Below, one piece after another: positions 34,456 through 42,610 of a stretch of DNA of 64,000 bases. Source of the stretch: Egicoccus sp. AB-alg6-2 (GTDB lineage: Bacteria; Actinomycetota; Nitriliruptoria; Nitriliruptorales; Nitriliruptoraceae); assembly GCF_041821025.1 (NCBI RefSeq), contig NZ_JBGUAY010000003.1, positions 124,001 to 188,000 of the forward strand, read 5' to 3'. Numbering within the stretch: position 1 is the first letter of the stretch; every line of letters starts with the position of its first letter. The position numbers and the translations under genes were made by a program. The notes under the pieces were generated by a model. It saw nothing but the letters and a program-made list of their open reading frames with translations, ran no database searches and was not told the origin of the DNA.

Positions 34456-35888
34456 CAGGCGTTCGTCTCCTGTGCGGCCGCGAACGCTCGCACGTCGGTG
34501 AGCCGGCCGGTGAGGGCGGCGGCCGCCGCCATGGCGGGCGAGACGAGGTGCGTGCGCCCCTTGAAGCCCTGCCGCCCCTCGAAGTTGCGGTTGGACGTCG
34601 ACGCGCACCGCTCCCCCGGCGCGAGCTGGTCGGGGTTCATGCCCAGGCACATCGAGCAGCCGGGCGCACGCCAGTCGAACCCGGCCTCGATCAGCAGCTG
34701 GTCGAGACCCTCCGCCTCGGCAGCGGCGGCCACCAGGCCCGAGCCCGGCACCACCATCGCGCGAATGCCGTCCTTGACCCTTCGGCCCTCGACGATCTCG
34801 GCGACGGCCCGCAGGTCCTCGAGCCGACCGTTGGTGCACGATCCGATGAAGACGGTGTCGACCTCGATGTCGGTCATGGTCTCGCCGCCACGCAAGCCCA
34901 TGTAGTCGAGGGCACGTTGCCACTGCTTCGCGGTGGCCTCGTCGGGCGCCTGGTCGGGGGTCGGCACGGCGCCGGTCACCGGGACCGACTGCGCCGGCGT
35001 GGTGCCCCAGGTGACGGTGGGGACGACGTCGGCCGCGTCGATGTGCACCACCCGGTCGAAGGTCGCGCCCTCGTCGGTGCGCAGCCCGCGCCACGCCTCG
35101 ACGGCGGCGTCCCAGTCGGCGCCCTTCGGCGCGTACGGCTTGTCCGCGAGATAGGCGAACGTGGTCTCGTCCGGCGCGACGAGACCGGCGCGCGCACCCC
35201 CCTCGATCGACATGTTGCAGACGGTCATCCGACCTTCCATCGACATCTCGTCGAAGGCCTGTCCGCGGTACTCGATGACGTGGCCGGTGCCGCCGTCGAC
35301 GCCGATGACCCCGAGGATGTGCAGGATCAGGTCCTTCGGTGTCGTGCCTGCCGGCAACGAGCCCTCGACCTCGATGGCCAGCGTCCTCGGCATGCGCTGT
35401 GGCAACGTCTGCGTGGCGAGTACATGCTCGACCTCGCTGGTGCCGATGCCGAAGGCCAACGCGCCGAACGCGCCGTGGGTCGCCGTGTGCGAGTCGCCGC
35501 ACACGATCACGGCCCCCGGTTGGGTGAGCCCGAGTTCGGGACCGATGATGTGGACGATGCCCTGGTTACGACTGCCCATCGGGAACAGGCGGATCCCGAA
35601 CTCGTCGCAGTTGCGGCGCAGCGCCTCGAGCTGGGCGATCGACAACTCGTCGGTCATGGGCAGCTCGCCGCGCACCTGTCGCGGGTCGGTCGGCACGTTG
35701 TGGTCGGCCGTCGCGAGCGTCAGGTCGGGGCGCCGCACGGTCCGTCCCGCGACGCGCAGGCCGTCGAACGCCTGCGGCGAGGTCACCTCGTGCACGAGGT
35801 GCAGGTCGACGTAGAGCAGGTCTGGCTGCCCCTCACGGGACCGCACGACATGCTGGTCCCAGATCTTCTCGACGATCGTCTTCGGCAT
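34455..35888 (-). CDS. leuC: 3-isopropylmalate dehydratase large subunit
   Basis: A 477-residue aconitase-family subunit that isomerises 2- to 3-isopropylmalate. The [4Fe-4S] cysteines are in IGSCTNGR and GCSMCLGMN. Other conserved parts are [27 protein letters not shown] and NRNFEGRQG. It lies two bases after the small ORF and overlaps leuD. Confidence 0.96.
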   Translation of the reverse strand: MPKTIVEKIWDQHVVRSREGQPDLLYVDLHLVHEVTSPQAFDGLRVAGRTVRRPDLTLATADHNVPTDPRQVRGELPMTDELSIAQLEALRRNCDEFGIRLFPMGSRNQGIVHIIGPELGLTQPGAVIVCGDSHTATHGAFGALAFGIGTSEVEHVLATQTLPQRMPRTLAIEVEGSLPAGTTPKDLILHILGVIGVDGGTGHVIEYRGQAFDEMSMEGRMTVCNMSIEGGARAGLVAPDETTFAYLADKPYAPKGADWDAAVEAWRGLRTDEGATFDRVVHIDAADVVPTVTWGTTPAQSVPVTGAVPTPDQAPDEATAKQWQRALDYMGLRGGETMTDIEVDTVFIGSCTNGRLEDLRAVAEIVEGRRVKDGIRAMVVPGSGLVAAAAEAEGLDQLLIEAGFDWRAPGCSMCLGMNPDQLAPGERCASTSNRNFEGRQGFKGRTHLVSPAMAAAAALTGRLTDVRAFAAAQETNA

Positions 35889-35890
35889 CC

Positions 35891-36079
35891 TCAGCCCCAG
35901 CGCGACGACTGGGACGCGGCGATCGAGCGGTAGTCGACCTCCTCGGAGCGGTTGACCTCGACGGTGACGTCCTCGGAGCCGGTCGACTCGGTGTAGGACG
36001 CCGCGACCGCCGCGACGAGGGCGGCCTCGTCCTCGGGGGTCTGGTCCGGCGGGACGTTGAGGCGGATGACGTTCTTCAT
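35891..36079 (-). CDS. Small hypothetical protein between leuA and leuC
   Basis: A 62-residue protein that I do not recognise. The ATG at 36079 has GAGAGGA upstream. The sequence [20 protein letters not shown], followed by an Ala-rich helix and an acidic strand ([15 protein letters not shown]), suggests a small alpha-beta protein without cysteines or membrane segments. It is followed two bases later by leuC and lies 79 bases after leuA. Its place within the operon suggests a link with leucine synthesis, but this is only context. Confidence 0.7.
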   Translation of the reverse strand: MKNVIRLNVPPDQTPEDEAALVAAVAASYTESTGSEDVTVEVNRSEEVDYRSIAASQSSRWG

Positions 36080-36158
36080 GCGGTAGTCCTCTCGGGTGCC
36101 GTGGGCCACGTGGCCCGGGTTGCTGACGGGTCGTTCGCGGGCAGCGCCAACGGCCGGG

Positions 36159-37838
36159 TCACGGCCGGAACTCGGAGCTGCGGTGGACGAGTCGACGCGA
36201 GCGGTTCAGCGCATCCACGTACGCGCGGGCGCTCGCCTCGACGATGTCGGTGGAGACGCCGCGCCCGGTGAAGCGCTGCCCGTCCTCCACTTCCACCGTG
36301 ACGGTGACCTCACCGAGGGCGTCGATGCCCCCGGTGACGGCCGCCACCTGGAACGAGACCAGTGCGACCCCGTCCCGGCCGACCGCGCGGCGGATCGCGC
36401 CGCAGGCTGCGTCGACCATGCCGTCCCCGCTCGCTTCGGCGGTGACCGTCGCGCCCGGGTCGTTGCCGGTCTCGGCAGCGACGTCGGAGCCCACGAGCCG
36501 GACCGCCACGGAGGCGGTCGGCTGGGTGTCGGTCCCGCCGGTGACGGCGAGGGAGACGAGTTCGTAGTCGTCGTCCGCCTTGACGTGGGTCTCGGCGATG
36601 ACGATGGCGGCGACGTCCTCGGAGCTGACGATCCCCTTGCGATCGGCCAGGTCCTTGAACCGCCGGAAGGCGTTCTGGGCCTCGGCGTCGTCGAGCTCGA
36701 AGCCGAGGTCGTCGACGGCCTTGAAGAAGGCGTGCCGGCCGGAGTGCTTGCCGAGCACGATCTGCGAGCCGTCGGCCCCGACGTCCTCGCTCTTCATGAT
36801 CTCGTAGGTGAGACGGTCCGCCAGCACGCCGTGCTGGTGGATGCCCGACTCGTGCGCGAAGGCGTTGGCACCGACGACCGCCTTGTTCTTCTGCACCGAG
36901 TACCCCGTCAGACTCGACACCAGCTTCGAGGTGCGCAGCAGTTCGGGGGTGTGGAGGCCGTGGTCGACGCCGAGCAGGTCCGCGCGGGTGCGGATCGCCA
37001 TGACGACCTCCTCGAGCGAGCAGTTGCCCGCACGCTCGCCGAGGCCGTTGACGGCGACCTCGATCTGGCGGGCGCCGTTGCGCACCGCCTCGAGCGAGTT
37101 CGCGACGGCGAGCCCGAGGTCGTTGTGGCAGTGCACGCTGACGACGACGCCCTTGTCGGCGATGTCGGGGATGCGCCGGTGCAGCTCGGCGATCCAGCCA
37201 CCGAAGTCGTGCGGCAGGGCGTAGCCGACGGTGTCGGGGATGTTGACGGTGGTCGCGCCGGCCTCGACGGCGGCGGCGACGATGTCGACGAGGAACGAGA
37301 AGTCGGTGCGGGTCGCGTCCTGGGGACTGAACTCGACGTCGTCGGTGAACGAACGCGCGAGCTCCACCGCCCGCACCGTCTGCGCCAGGATCTCGTCCTC
37401 GGACGCCTGCAGCATGTACTTGCGGTGGATGTCGGAGGTCGACAGGAAGGTGTGGATGCGGTGACGCTTGGCCGGCGCCAGCGACTTGGCCGCGGCCTCG
37501 ATGTCGCCGGGCATGGCGCGCGCCAGTGCCGCGATGACCGGGGGCTCCCGACGGTCGGTCACGCCCTCGGAGCCGCCGGGACCCTGGGCTGCGCGGGGGG
37601 CGTTGCCGACGATCTCGGCGACGGCCTTGACCGCGTCGAAGTCGCCGGGCGAGGCGGCCGAGAAGCCGGCCTCGATCACGTCGACCTGCAGGCGGGCGAG
37701 CTGCTCGGCGATCTCGACCTTCTCGCGGGCGTCGAGGGAGATGCCAGGCGACTGCTCGCCGTCGCGCAGGGTGGTGTCGAAGATGGTGACGTCGTCGGGG
37801 ACGACGGCTGCTGCGTCGATGTCGGTGGGCCGACCCAT
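36159..37838 (-). CDS. leuA: 2-isopropylmalate synthase
   Basis: A 559-residue enzyme that condenses acetyl-CoA with 2-oxoisovalerate, the committed and leucine-inhibited step. FDTTLRDGEQSPGISL is the N-terminal motif, SVHCHNDLGLAVANSLEAV binds metal, and NGLGERAGNCSLEEVVMA follows. The last about 130 residues form the LeuA regulatory domain. ATG 37838 has AAGGA nine bases upstream; that AAGGAC can pair with leucine codons of an upstream leader. It is the first structural gene of leuA-orf62-leuC-leuD. Confidence 0.95.
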   Translation of the reverse strand: MGRPTDIDAAAVVPDDVTIFDTTLRDGEQSPGISLDAREKVEIAEQLARLQVDVIEAGFSAASPGDFDAVKAVAEIVGNAPRAAQGPGGSEGVTDRREPPVIAALARAMPGDIEAAAKSLAPAKRHRIHTFLSTSDIHRKYMLQASEDEILAQTVRAVELARSFTDDVEFSPQDATRTDFSFLVDIVAAAVEAGATTVNIPDTVGYALPHDFGGWIAELHRRIPDIADKGVVVSVHCHNDLGLAVANSLEAVRNGARQIEVAVNGLGERAGNCSLEEVVMAIRTRADLLGVDHGLHTPELLRTSKLVSSLTGYSVQKNKAVVGANAFAHESGIHQHGVLADRLTYEIMKSEDVGADGSQIVLGKHSGRHAFFKAVDDLGFELDDAEAQNAFRRFKDLADRKGIVSSEDVAAIVIAETHVKADDDYELVSLAVTGGTDTQPTASVAVRLVGSDVAAETGNDPGATVTAEASGDGMVDAACGAIRRAVGRDGVALVSFQVAAVTGGIDALGEVTVTVEVEDGQRFTGRGVSTDIVEASARAYVDALNRSRRLVHRSSEFRP

Positions 37839-37844
37839 CGAGTT

Positions 37845-37859
37845 GTCCTTGTCTGCTCG
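37845..37859 (-). promoter_or_regulatory. leuA ribosome-site segment complementary to the Leu leader codons
   Basis: On the minus strand this reads CGAGCAG, AC, AAGGAC. It can form 13 base pairs with GTCCTTCTGCTCG (37956-37968) in the leader ORF, with only the AC bulged. AAGGA is the leuA Shine-Dalgarno. Confidence 0.6.
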
Positions 37860-37906
37860 CCACCTCGCGGCGGCTGATCCGTTGTGGGATCCCCTTCGAT
37901 GTGCCT

Positions 37907-37945
37907 CCGCGTCGCCGTCTTTCAGGGGTGGGAACGGCGCCGCGG
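37907..37945 (-). promoter_or_regulatory. Leader hairpin between the Leu leader ORF and leuA
   Basis: CCGCG-CGCCGT pairs with ACGGCG-CGCGG (11 bp, one mismatch) with a 15-base loop, beginning two bases after the leader stop. There is no T-run, so it looks structural rather than an intrinsic terminator. It sits between the two arms of the long-range SD pairing. Confidence 0.6.
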
Positions 37946-37947
37946 CA

Positions 37948-38055
37948 TCAAAGGACGAGCAGAAGGACGAGACCCGCAATCAGGATCTCGAGCGCGTGCA
38001 GCAGGCCACGGCCGGCATCGAGCCGGTCCAGAACGGGGCTGCTGACATCACGCAT
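37948..38055 (-). CDS. leuL: Leucine-rich leader peptide of the leuA operon
   Basis: A 35-codon ORF begins at ATG 38055 with a weak GGAA site. Its second half reads GLLHALEILIAGLVLLLVL, with 11 leucines in the whole peptide and three consecutive Leu codons (CTT CTG CTC) near the end. It ends just before a hairpin. This is the expected form of a leucine attenuation peptide before leuA. A small membrane peptide is the main alternative, since the end is also hydrophobic, but the base-pairing of its Leu codons with the leuA ribosome site favours a leader. Confidence 0.72.
   Translation of the reverse strand: MRDVSSPVLDRLDAGRGLLHALEILIAGLVLLLVL
37956..37968 (-). promoter_or_regulatory. Anti-SD segment inside the Leu leader ORF
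   Basis: The bases GTCCTTCTGCTCG, which encode the Val-Leu-Leu-Leu-Val run, are complementary to the region of the leuA Shine-Dalgarno. A ribosome stalled at these Leu codons would free the SD. Confidence 0.6.
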
Positions 38056-38189
38056 GGTTCCGAGTGAATCGGCACGGCGGGGTCGAACGCAAATGGTCCC
38101 GCGCGCCACGCGTGCGCATCAGCACGGCCAACGCCCTCGCCGGATGGCGCCCGCACCCGGCCCGGCGGCCGGAGGCGCCTGACGGTGGG

Positions 38190-38195
38190 TAGGTT
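38190..38195 (+). promoter_or_regulatory. Possible -10 hexamer for the GNAT-menC operon
   Basis: TAGGTT lies 48 bases before the GTG at 38243 and fits TANNNT. The rest of 38056-38242 holds no ORF of note. Confidence 0.35.
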
Positions 38196-38242
38196 GCGGA
38201 CGCCCGCCCGGCTGCCGCGAGCGGGTCGCTTCAGGAGCCGAC

Positions 38243-39139
38243 GTGACCGACGCCAGTACCCGCGAGCAGGCCCTGGCGACGGCGGCACGCGCCGCGGACC
38301 TCGCCGGTGTGCAGGTGGTGGAACTGCACGACCATGCCGACATGCCCGCCGTCTCCGGCCTGTTCGACGCGGTCTGGGGCCGGGCGGGCGACGCGGGAGC
38401 GATCATGGCGCCCGAGGCGCTGACCGCGCTCGCCCATGCCGGCGCGCAGGTGTCCGGCGCCTACCGCGACGGTGCACTGGTCGGCGCGACCGCCGCCTTC
38501 CTGGGGCTCGCCGACGACGGTGAGGTGTTTCTGCACTCCCACGTGACCGGCGTGGTCGCCGGCGCGGCCGGTCGCGGGGTCGGCCGCGCGCTCAAGTGGC
38601 ACCAGCGGGCCTGGTGCCTGCAACGGGGCATCGGTCGGGTGCGCTGGACCTTCGATCCGCTCGTCCGGCGCAACGCGGTGTTCAACCTGGTGCTGCTCGG
38701 CGCCCGCGTCGTCGCCTACCGCGAGGACGTCTACGGCCGGATGCAGGACGCCCGCAACGCCGGCGCACCGACGGACCGGCTCGTCACCGACTGGGACCTG
38801 ACGGCGCCACGCGTGCTGGCCGCGGCCGCCGACCGGGCGGCGGCGCCCGACGTCGCAGCCATGCACCGCGCCGGCGCGGCCACGCTGCTGCGGGTCGACG
38901 ACGACGAGACGCCGCACCTCACACCGACGGACGCGCCACGCGTCCTGGTGCAGGTCCCGGCCGACATCGAAGCCATACGCCAGCGGGATCCCGACCTCGG
39001 CAACGCCTGGGCCGCCGCCATCCGGGCCACCCTCGGTCATGCGCTGCAGCAGGGCATGCGCGTCAGCGGCTGCAGTCGCGACGGCTGGTACGTGCTGGCC
39101 GCGGACCGGTCCGTGACCGAACTCGCGGAACGCTCGTGA
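38243..39139 (+). CDS. GNAT-superfamily acetyltransferase (COG3375-like)
   Basis: A 298-residue predicted acetyltransferase. The acetyl-CoA loop region is HVTGVVAGAAGRGVGRALKWHQR and the GNAT core spans about 25-170. WTFDPLVRRNAVFNLVLLGA is a hallmark of the group whose members sit beside menC/N-succinylamino acid racemase genes. AGGAG precedes the GTG. The menC GTG overlaps its stop. A partner role in N-acylamino acid metabolism is therefore possible but unproven. Confidence 0.82.
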   Translation: MTDASTREQALATAARAADLAGVQVVELHDHADMPAVSGLFDAVWGRAGDAGAIMAPEALTALAHAGAQVSGAYRDGALVGATAAFLGLADDGEVFLHSHVTGVVAGAAGRGVGRALKWHQRAWCLQRGIGRVRWTFDPLVRRNAVFNLVLLGARVVAYREDVYGRMQDARNAGAPTDRLVTDWDLTAPRVLAAAADRAAAPDVAAMHRAGAATLLRVDDDETPHLTPTDAPRVLVQVPADIEAIRQRDPDLGNAWAAAIRATLGHALQQGMRVSGCSRDGWYVLAADRSVTELAERS

Positions 39140-40272
39140 ACCGCCTGCCGGCCGTCGACGTCGCCGCGATCGAACTCGTTCGCGTCCGGCTGCCCCTGGT
39201 GACCCCGTTCCGGACCTCCTTCGGGGTGCAGACCGAACGCGACGCGCTGCTCGTCCGGGTGCTCGCCGAGGACGGCCCGGGATGGGGTGAGTGCGTCACC
39301 CCGGCGACCCCCGTCTACACCGAGGAGTACACCGACGGCGCCGCGCACGTCCTCGAGCACGTCCTCGTCCCCGTCCTGCTCCGCGCCGGCCGCAGGCTGC
39401 ACGCCGAGGACGTCGCCCCGCGTCTGCGCGGCCTCAAGGGGCACCGCATGGCGAAGGCGGCGCTGGAGGGCGCCATCCTCGACGTCCAACTACGCGCCGC
39501 CGGTCGCTCGCTGGCGACGCACCTCGGGGCGACCCGCGACCGGGTTCCGGCCGGCGTCTCCGTCGGGATCCCCGACGGCGGCATCCCGGAGTTGCTCGAG
39601 TTGGTCGCCGGCCATCTGGACGACGGCTACGTGCGCATCAAGGCCAAGGTCGCCCGCGGCCACGACGCCCAGCCGATGCAGGCACTGCGGGCACGGTTCG
39701 GCGCCGCGCTCCGACTGCAGGTGGATGCCAATGCGGGCTACGACCCCGACGCCCCCGAGGACGTGGCGACACTCGATGCGCTCGACGAGCTCGAGCTGGT
39801 CCAGATCGAGCAGCCGTTCGCGCCCGACCGTCTGCTCGACCATGCGCGACACGCCGCACGGTGGCGGACCCCCGTCTGCCTCGACGAGTCGATCCTCGAC
39901 GTGGCGCGTGCGGTCGAAGCGCTCGAACTCCAGGCATGCCGGATCGTCAACGTCAAGCCGGGTCGCGTCGGCGGCCCGCTCGAGTCCGTGCGCATCCACG
40001 ACGCATGCCGCGACCGGGGCGTACCCGTGTGGTGCGGTGGCATGCTGGAAACCGGCATCGGACGCGCGCTCAACGTCGCCGTCGCCGCGATGCCGGGCTT
40101 CACGCTCCCTGGGGACACCTCGGCGTCGGGCCGCTACTTCGCCGAGGACCTGACCGAGCCGTTCGTGCTGCGCGACGGCCACCTCGCGGTTCCCGACGGT
40201 CCCGGTATCGGCCGTGAGCCCCGTGCGGAGATGCTGCGCACCGCCTGGCGGCGCCAGGTCCGGTTGCCGTGA
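39136..40272 (+). CDS. menC: o-Succinylbenzoate synthase / N-acylamino acid racemase
   Basis: A 378-residue enolase-superfamily enzyme of the OSBS/NSAR group. The catalytic lysine is in VRIKAKVARGHD (KxK), the metal ligands are in LQVDANAGYDPD, IEQPF and CLDESI, and the second lysine is in VNVKPGRVGG. PLVTPFRTSFGV starts the capping domain. Members may make menaquinone precursor, racemise N-succinyl amino acids, or both. The GNAT partner argues for racemase activity; the choice cannot be made from sequence. GTG overlaps the GNAT stop. Confidence 0.87.
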   Translation: MNRLPAVDVAAIELVRVRLPLVTPFRTSFGVQTERDALLVRVLAEDGPGWGECVTPATPVYTEEYTDGAAHVLEHVLVPVLLRAGRRLHAEDVAPRLRGLKGHRMAKAALEGAILDVQLRAAGRSLATHLGATRDRVPAGVSVGIPDGGIPELLELVAGHLDDGYVRIKAKVARGHDAQPMQALRARFGAALRLQVDANAGYDPDAPEDVATLDALDELELVQIEQPFAPDRLLDHARHAARWRTPVCLDESILDVARAVEALELQACRIVNVKPGRVGGPLESVRIHDACRDRGVPVWCGGMLETGIGRALNVAVAAMPGFTLPGDTSASGRYFAEDLTEPFVLRDGHLAVPDGPGIGREPRAEMLRTAWRRQVRLP

Positions 40273-41141
40273 TCGAACGCTTCGTCGAGGTCGACGGCGT
40301 TCGCCTCCGTACCGTCGTCGACGGTCCTGCCGGGCCGCCCGTCGTGGTCCTGCACGGCGGGCCGGGGCTGCCCGACTACACGGCGCCGCTCGCCCGGTTG
40401 CTGGACGACGTGTGCCGCGTGCATCGGTACGACCAGCGGGGCGCGGGACGCTCGGACCGGACGCCGCCGTGGACGTTGGCGCGCCTCGTCGCCGACCTCG
40501 ACGGGTTGCGCAACGCATGGGGCTTCGAACGGTGGCACGTCGTGGGCCATTCCTGGGGGGCGACGCTCGGGCTGCTGTACGCCCTCGAGCACCCGGCGAG
40601 GACGACGAGCCTGTCGTACCTGTCTGGCACCGGCCTTGCCTGGCACCGCTGGGTCGACGCCTTCCGCGACGAACAACGGCGGCGTCTGACGACCACCGAA
40701 CGCCGACGGCTCGACCTGCTTCGAGCGCGCCAGCGAGGTCCTGACGAGGAGGTCGAACGGTTCACCCTCGAGCTGCGGGCCGACTCGCTCGATCCCGACG
40801 CCGCGCACGAGGCCATCGCCGCGTTGGCCACGACCCTGGCCGCCGGCTTCCGCCCGGACGTGAACCATCGACTCAACCGCCAGCTGGAAGCGTTGGACGA
40901 GCACGAGCTCGAGCGGCGTTGCGCGGCGCTGACGGAGGTGCCGGTCCTGGTGGTGCACGGCCGAGAGGATCCGCGGCCCGCGGCCGCCGTGGAAGGTCTC
41001 GTCGCCGCCCTTCCCCGGGTGCGGTACCACCTGCTCGACGCTGGCCACGAGCTGTGGCACGAGCAACCCGCGCAGCTCGCGCAACTCCTGCGAGGCCTCC
41101 TGCTCGGCCTGAACGGGCCCAGCGTGGCACCGCGGGCCTGA
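40269..41141 (+). CDS. Alpha/beta hydrolase (prolyl aminopeptidase-like)
   Basis: A 290-residue S33-type hydrolase. HGGPGLPDYTAPL is the oxyanion loop, YDQRGAGRSDRTPP follows, the nucleophile is in VVGHSWGATLGLL, the acid in VVHGREDPRP and the His in LLDAGHELWHEQP. It is shorter and different from the pip enzyme at 9.7 kb. Its GTG overlaps the menC stop, so it is the third gene of the GNAT-menC operon. The natural substrate is unknown. Confidence 0.85.
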   Translation: MIERFVEVDGVRLRTVVDGPAGPPVVVLHGGPGLPDYTAPLARLLDDVCRVHRYDQRGAGRSDRTPPWTLARLVADLDGLRNAWGFERWHVVGHSWGATLGLLYALEHPARTTSLSYLSGTGLAWHRWVDAFRDEQRRRLTTTERRRLDLLRARQRGPDEEVERFTLELRADSLDPDAAHEAIAALATTLAAGFRPDVNHRLNRQLEALDEHELERRCAALTEVPVLVVHGREDPRPAAAVEGLVAALPRVRYHLLDAGHELWHEQPAQLAQLLRGLLLGLNGPSVAPRA

Positions 41142-41142
41142 C

Positions 41143-41172
41143 ATTCCCGCCCCGAGGGGAGGTGGAGGGAAT
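41143..41172. terminator. Bidirectional hairpin between convergent hydrolase and DUF2254 genes
   Basis: ATTCCC and GGGAAT pair perfectly, with an inner CCC-CGAG-GGG stem. It fills the gap between the two stops. Confidence 0.45.
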
Positions 41173-42515
41173 CAACGGCCGATGTTCGCCGGCCGGACGC
41201 CGTCGTCGAGGGTGACCGCGACGGCATCGGCGAAGGCGCGGACCGTCCTGACGTCGGCGTCGTCGGGCAGTTCGGCCGCCGCCAGTGTCCGCCGCAGCTG
41301 ATGGCGCACCGAGGCGGCGCGGTCGCCGCTGTCCGCCACACGTTCCGCGACGTCGATCAGCAACTCCAGGACGGCGATGAGCACCGTGGGTTCGCTCGCG
41401 CCGTAGCGCCGCGGCTGGGTGATGGCGAGTTCGAGGTGTTCGGCGAAGGTCGGTCGGGGCTGCACCGCGCGCAGTCGCCCGTCGGCGTCGTACGCCAACG
41501 CCGCACCGAGGGGCTGGTCGGCGAGCGCGACCATGATCGTGCTCAGCTGGCCGAGTGCCTGCACGCACGTGGTCGGGTCGTTCACGCCGGTGGACAGGGC
41601 ACGGGCGGCGATGTCGCTGAGCTGGCGCAACCCGAAGGCCACGTCGTCGGACTCGGTGCGGTCCCGGCCGAGGTGGAAGCACCGGTGCAGAGCCGCGGCG
41701 AGATCGTCGTCGACCTCCACGGCCTCGCCGTCGTCGACGGGCCACACCCACGCCACGGTGGTGCCCGCCGCCACCCACTGTCCGGGCTTCGGCCGCAGGC
41801 AGACCACCAGGTCGTGCTCCTCCGCCGTCGCGGACAACGCGGACGGACTGGCGGTCTGGAGGTAGCCGCTGGTGCGCGCGACCACGGGCCGGGCCTCCGC
41901 GGGAGGGGTCGGAGCGACCTGATCGGGCAGCATCTCCCGGTCGACGGCCAACGAATCGAGCACCGCCAGGGTCTGCTTCCGGATGCTGGCCATCACGTCG
42001 TCGACCCGCAACCGGCTGGTGAGGTGGTGCAGGAAGAACACCAGCATCCCGACGGCCACCAGTGCGAACAGCAGCGCCACCGACACGGCGAGCTCGGGCA
42101 CGAAGGGTTCCTCGCCGCCGTCGGGCGTGCGGACGTAGCGCAGTACGACGACGTGGAAGACGCCGGAACTCACCATGCCGCTGAGGACGACCTGGACACT
42201 GCGATCCTTGAGGAACGTCCGCAAGAGCCTGGGCGTGAACTGGGACGAGGCCATCTGCAGCGCGACGACCGTGAGGGAGAACACGACGCCGACCACCGTG
42301 AAGGTCGCGCCGGCGAGCTCGGCGAGAATCGCCCGCGCCCCGTCGGCACTGCCGGTGTAGGTCAGCGCGGACGGCAACCGCTCCAGTGTCGGCTCGAACG
42401 TGACCAGGATCCAGGCGACGGCGACGGACAGGAACACGCCCAGCGCCGGGAACAACCACAGCGAGTCCTGCAGGTCCTGCCACGAGCCGCGCAACCGCAC
42501 CAGAACCTCGTTCAC
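41172..42515 (-). CDS. DUF2254 membrane protein
   Basis: A 447-residue predicted membrane protein of the DUF2254 family. Hydrophobic segments lie at about residues 20-40, 70-95, 105-130 and 145-170, with GATFTVVGVVFSLTVVALQM and SSQFTPRLLRTFLKD characteristic of the family. A long cytoplasmic C-terminal domain includes ARALSTGVNDPTTCVQALG. The function is unknown. GTG at 42515 follows AGGGAG. It is a single gene, divergent from the ligase. Confidence 0.87.
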   Translation of the reverse strand: MNEVLVRLRGSWQDLQDSLWLFPALGVFLSVAVAWILVTFEPTLERLPSALTYTGSADGARAILAELAGATFTVVGVVFSLTVVALQMASSQFTPRLLRTFLKDRSVQVVLSGMVSSGVFHVVVLRYVRTPDGGEEPFVPELAVSVALLFALVAVGMLVFFLHHLTSRLRVDDVMASIRKQTLAVLDSLAVDREMLPDQVAPTPPAEARPVVARTSGYLQTASPSALSATAEEHDLVVCLRPKPGQWVAAGTTVAWVWPVDDGEAVEVDDDLAAALHRCFHLGRDRTESDDVAFGLRQLSDIAARALSTGVNDPTTCVQALGQLSTIMVALADQPLGAALAYDADGRLRAVQPRPTFAEHLELAITQPRRYGASEPTVLIAVLELLIDVAERVADSGDRAASVRHQLRRTLAAAELPDDADVRTVRAFADAVAVTLDDGVRPANIGR

Positions 42516-42610
42516 CCCACCGACTCCCTGATCGACGCCGCGCCCTGCGGACGGACCGCCGTGGAGCATGGCAGGCTGCGTCGGTCCGCGAGGCCTTCTC
42601 CCCCCGGAGC

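Noticed and set aside
37839-37979. N-terminal extension of leuA to 37979
   Set aside because: The extra residues are not like LeuA, have no ribosome site and run through the leader hairpin. ATG 37838 has AAGGA and the normal start of the family.
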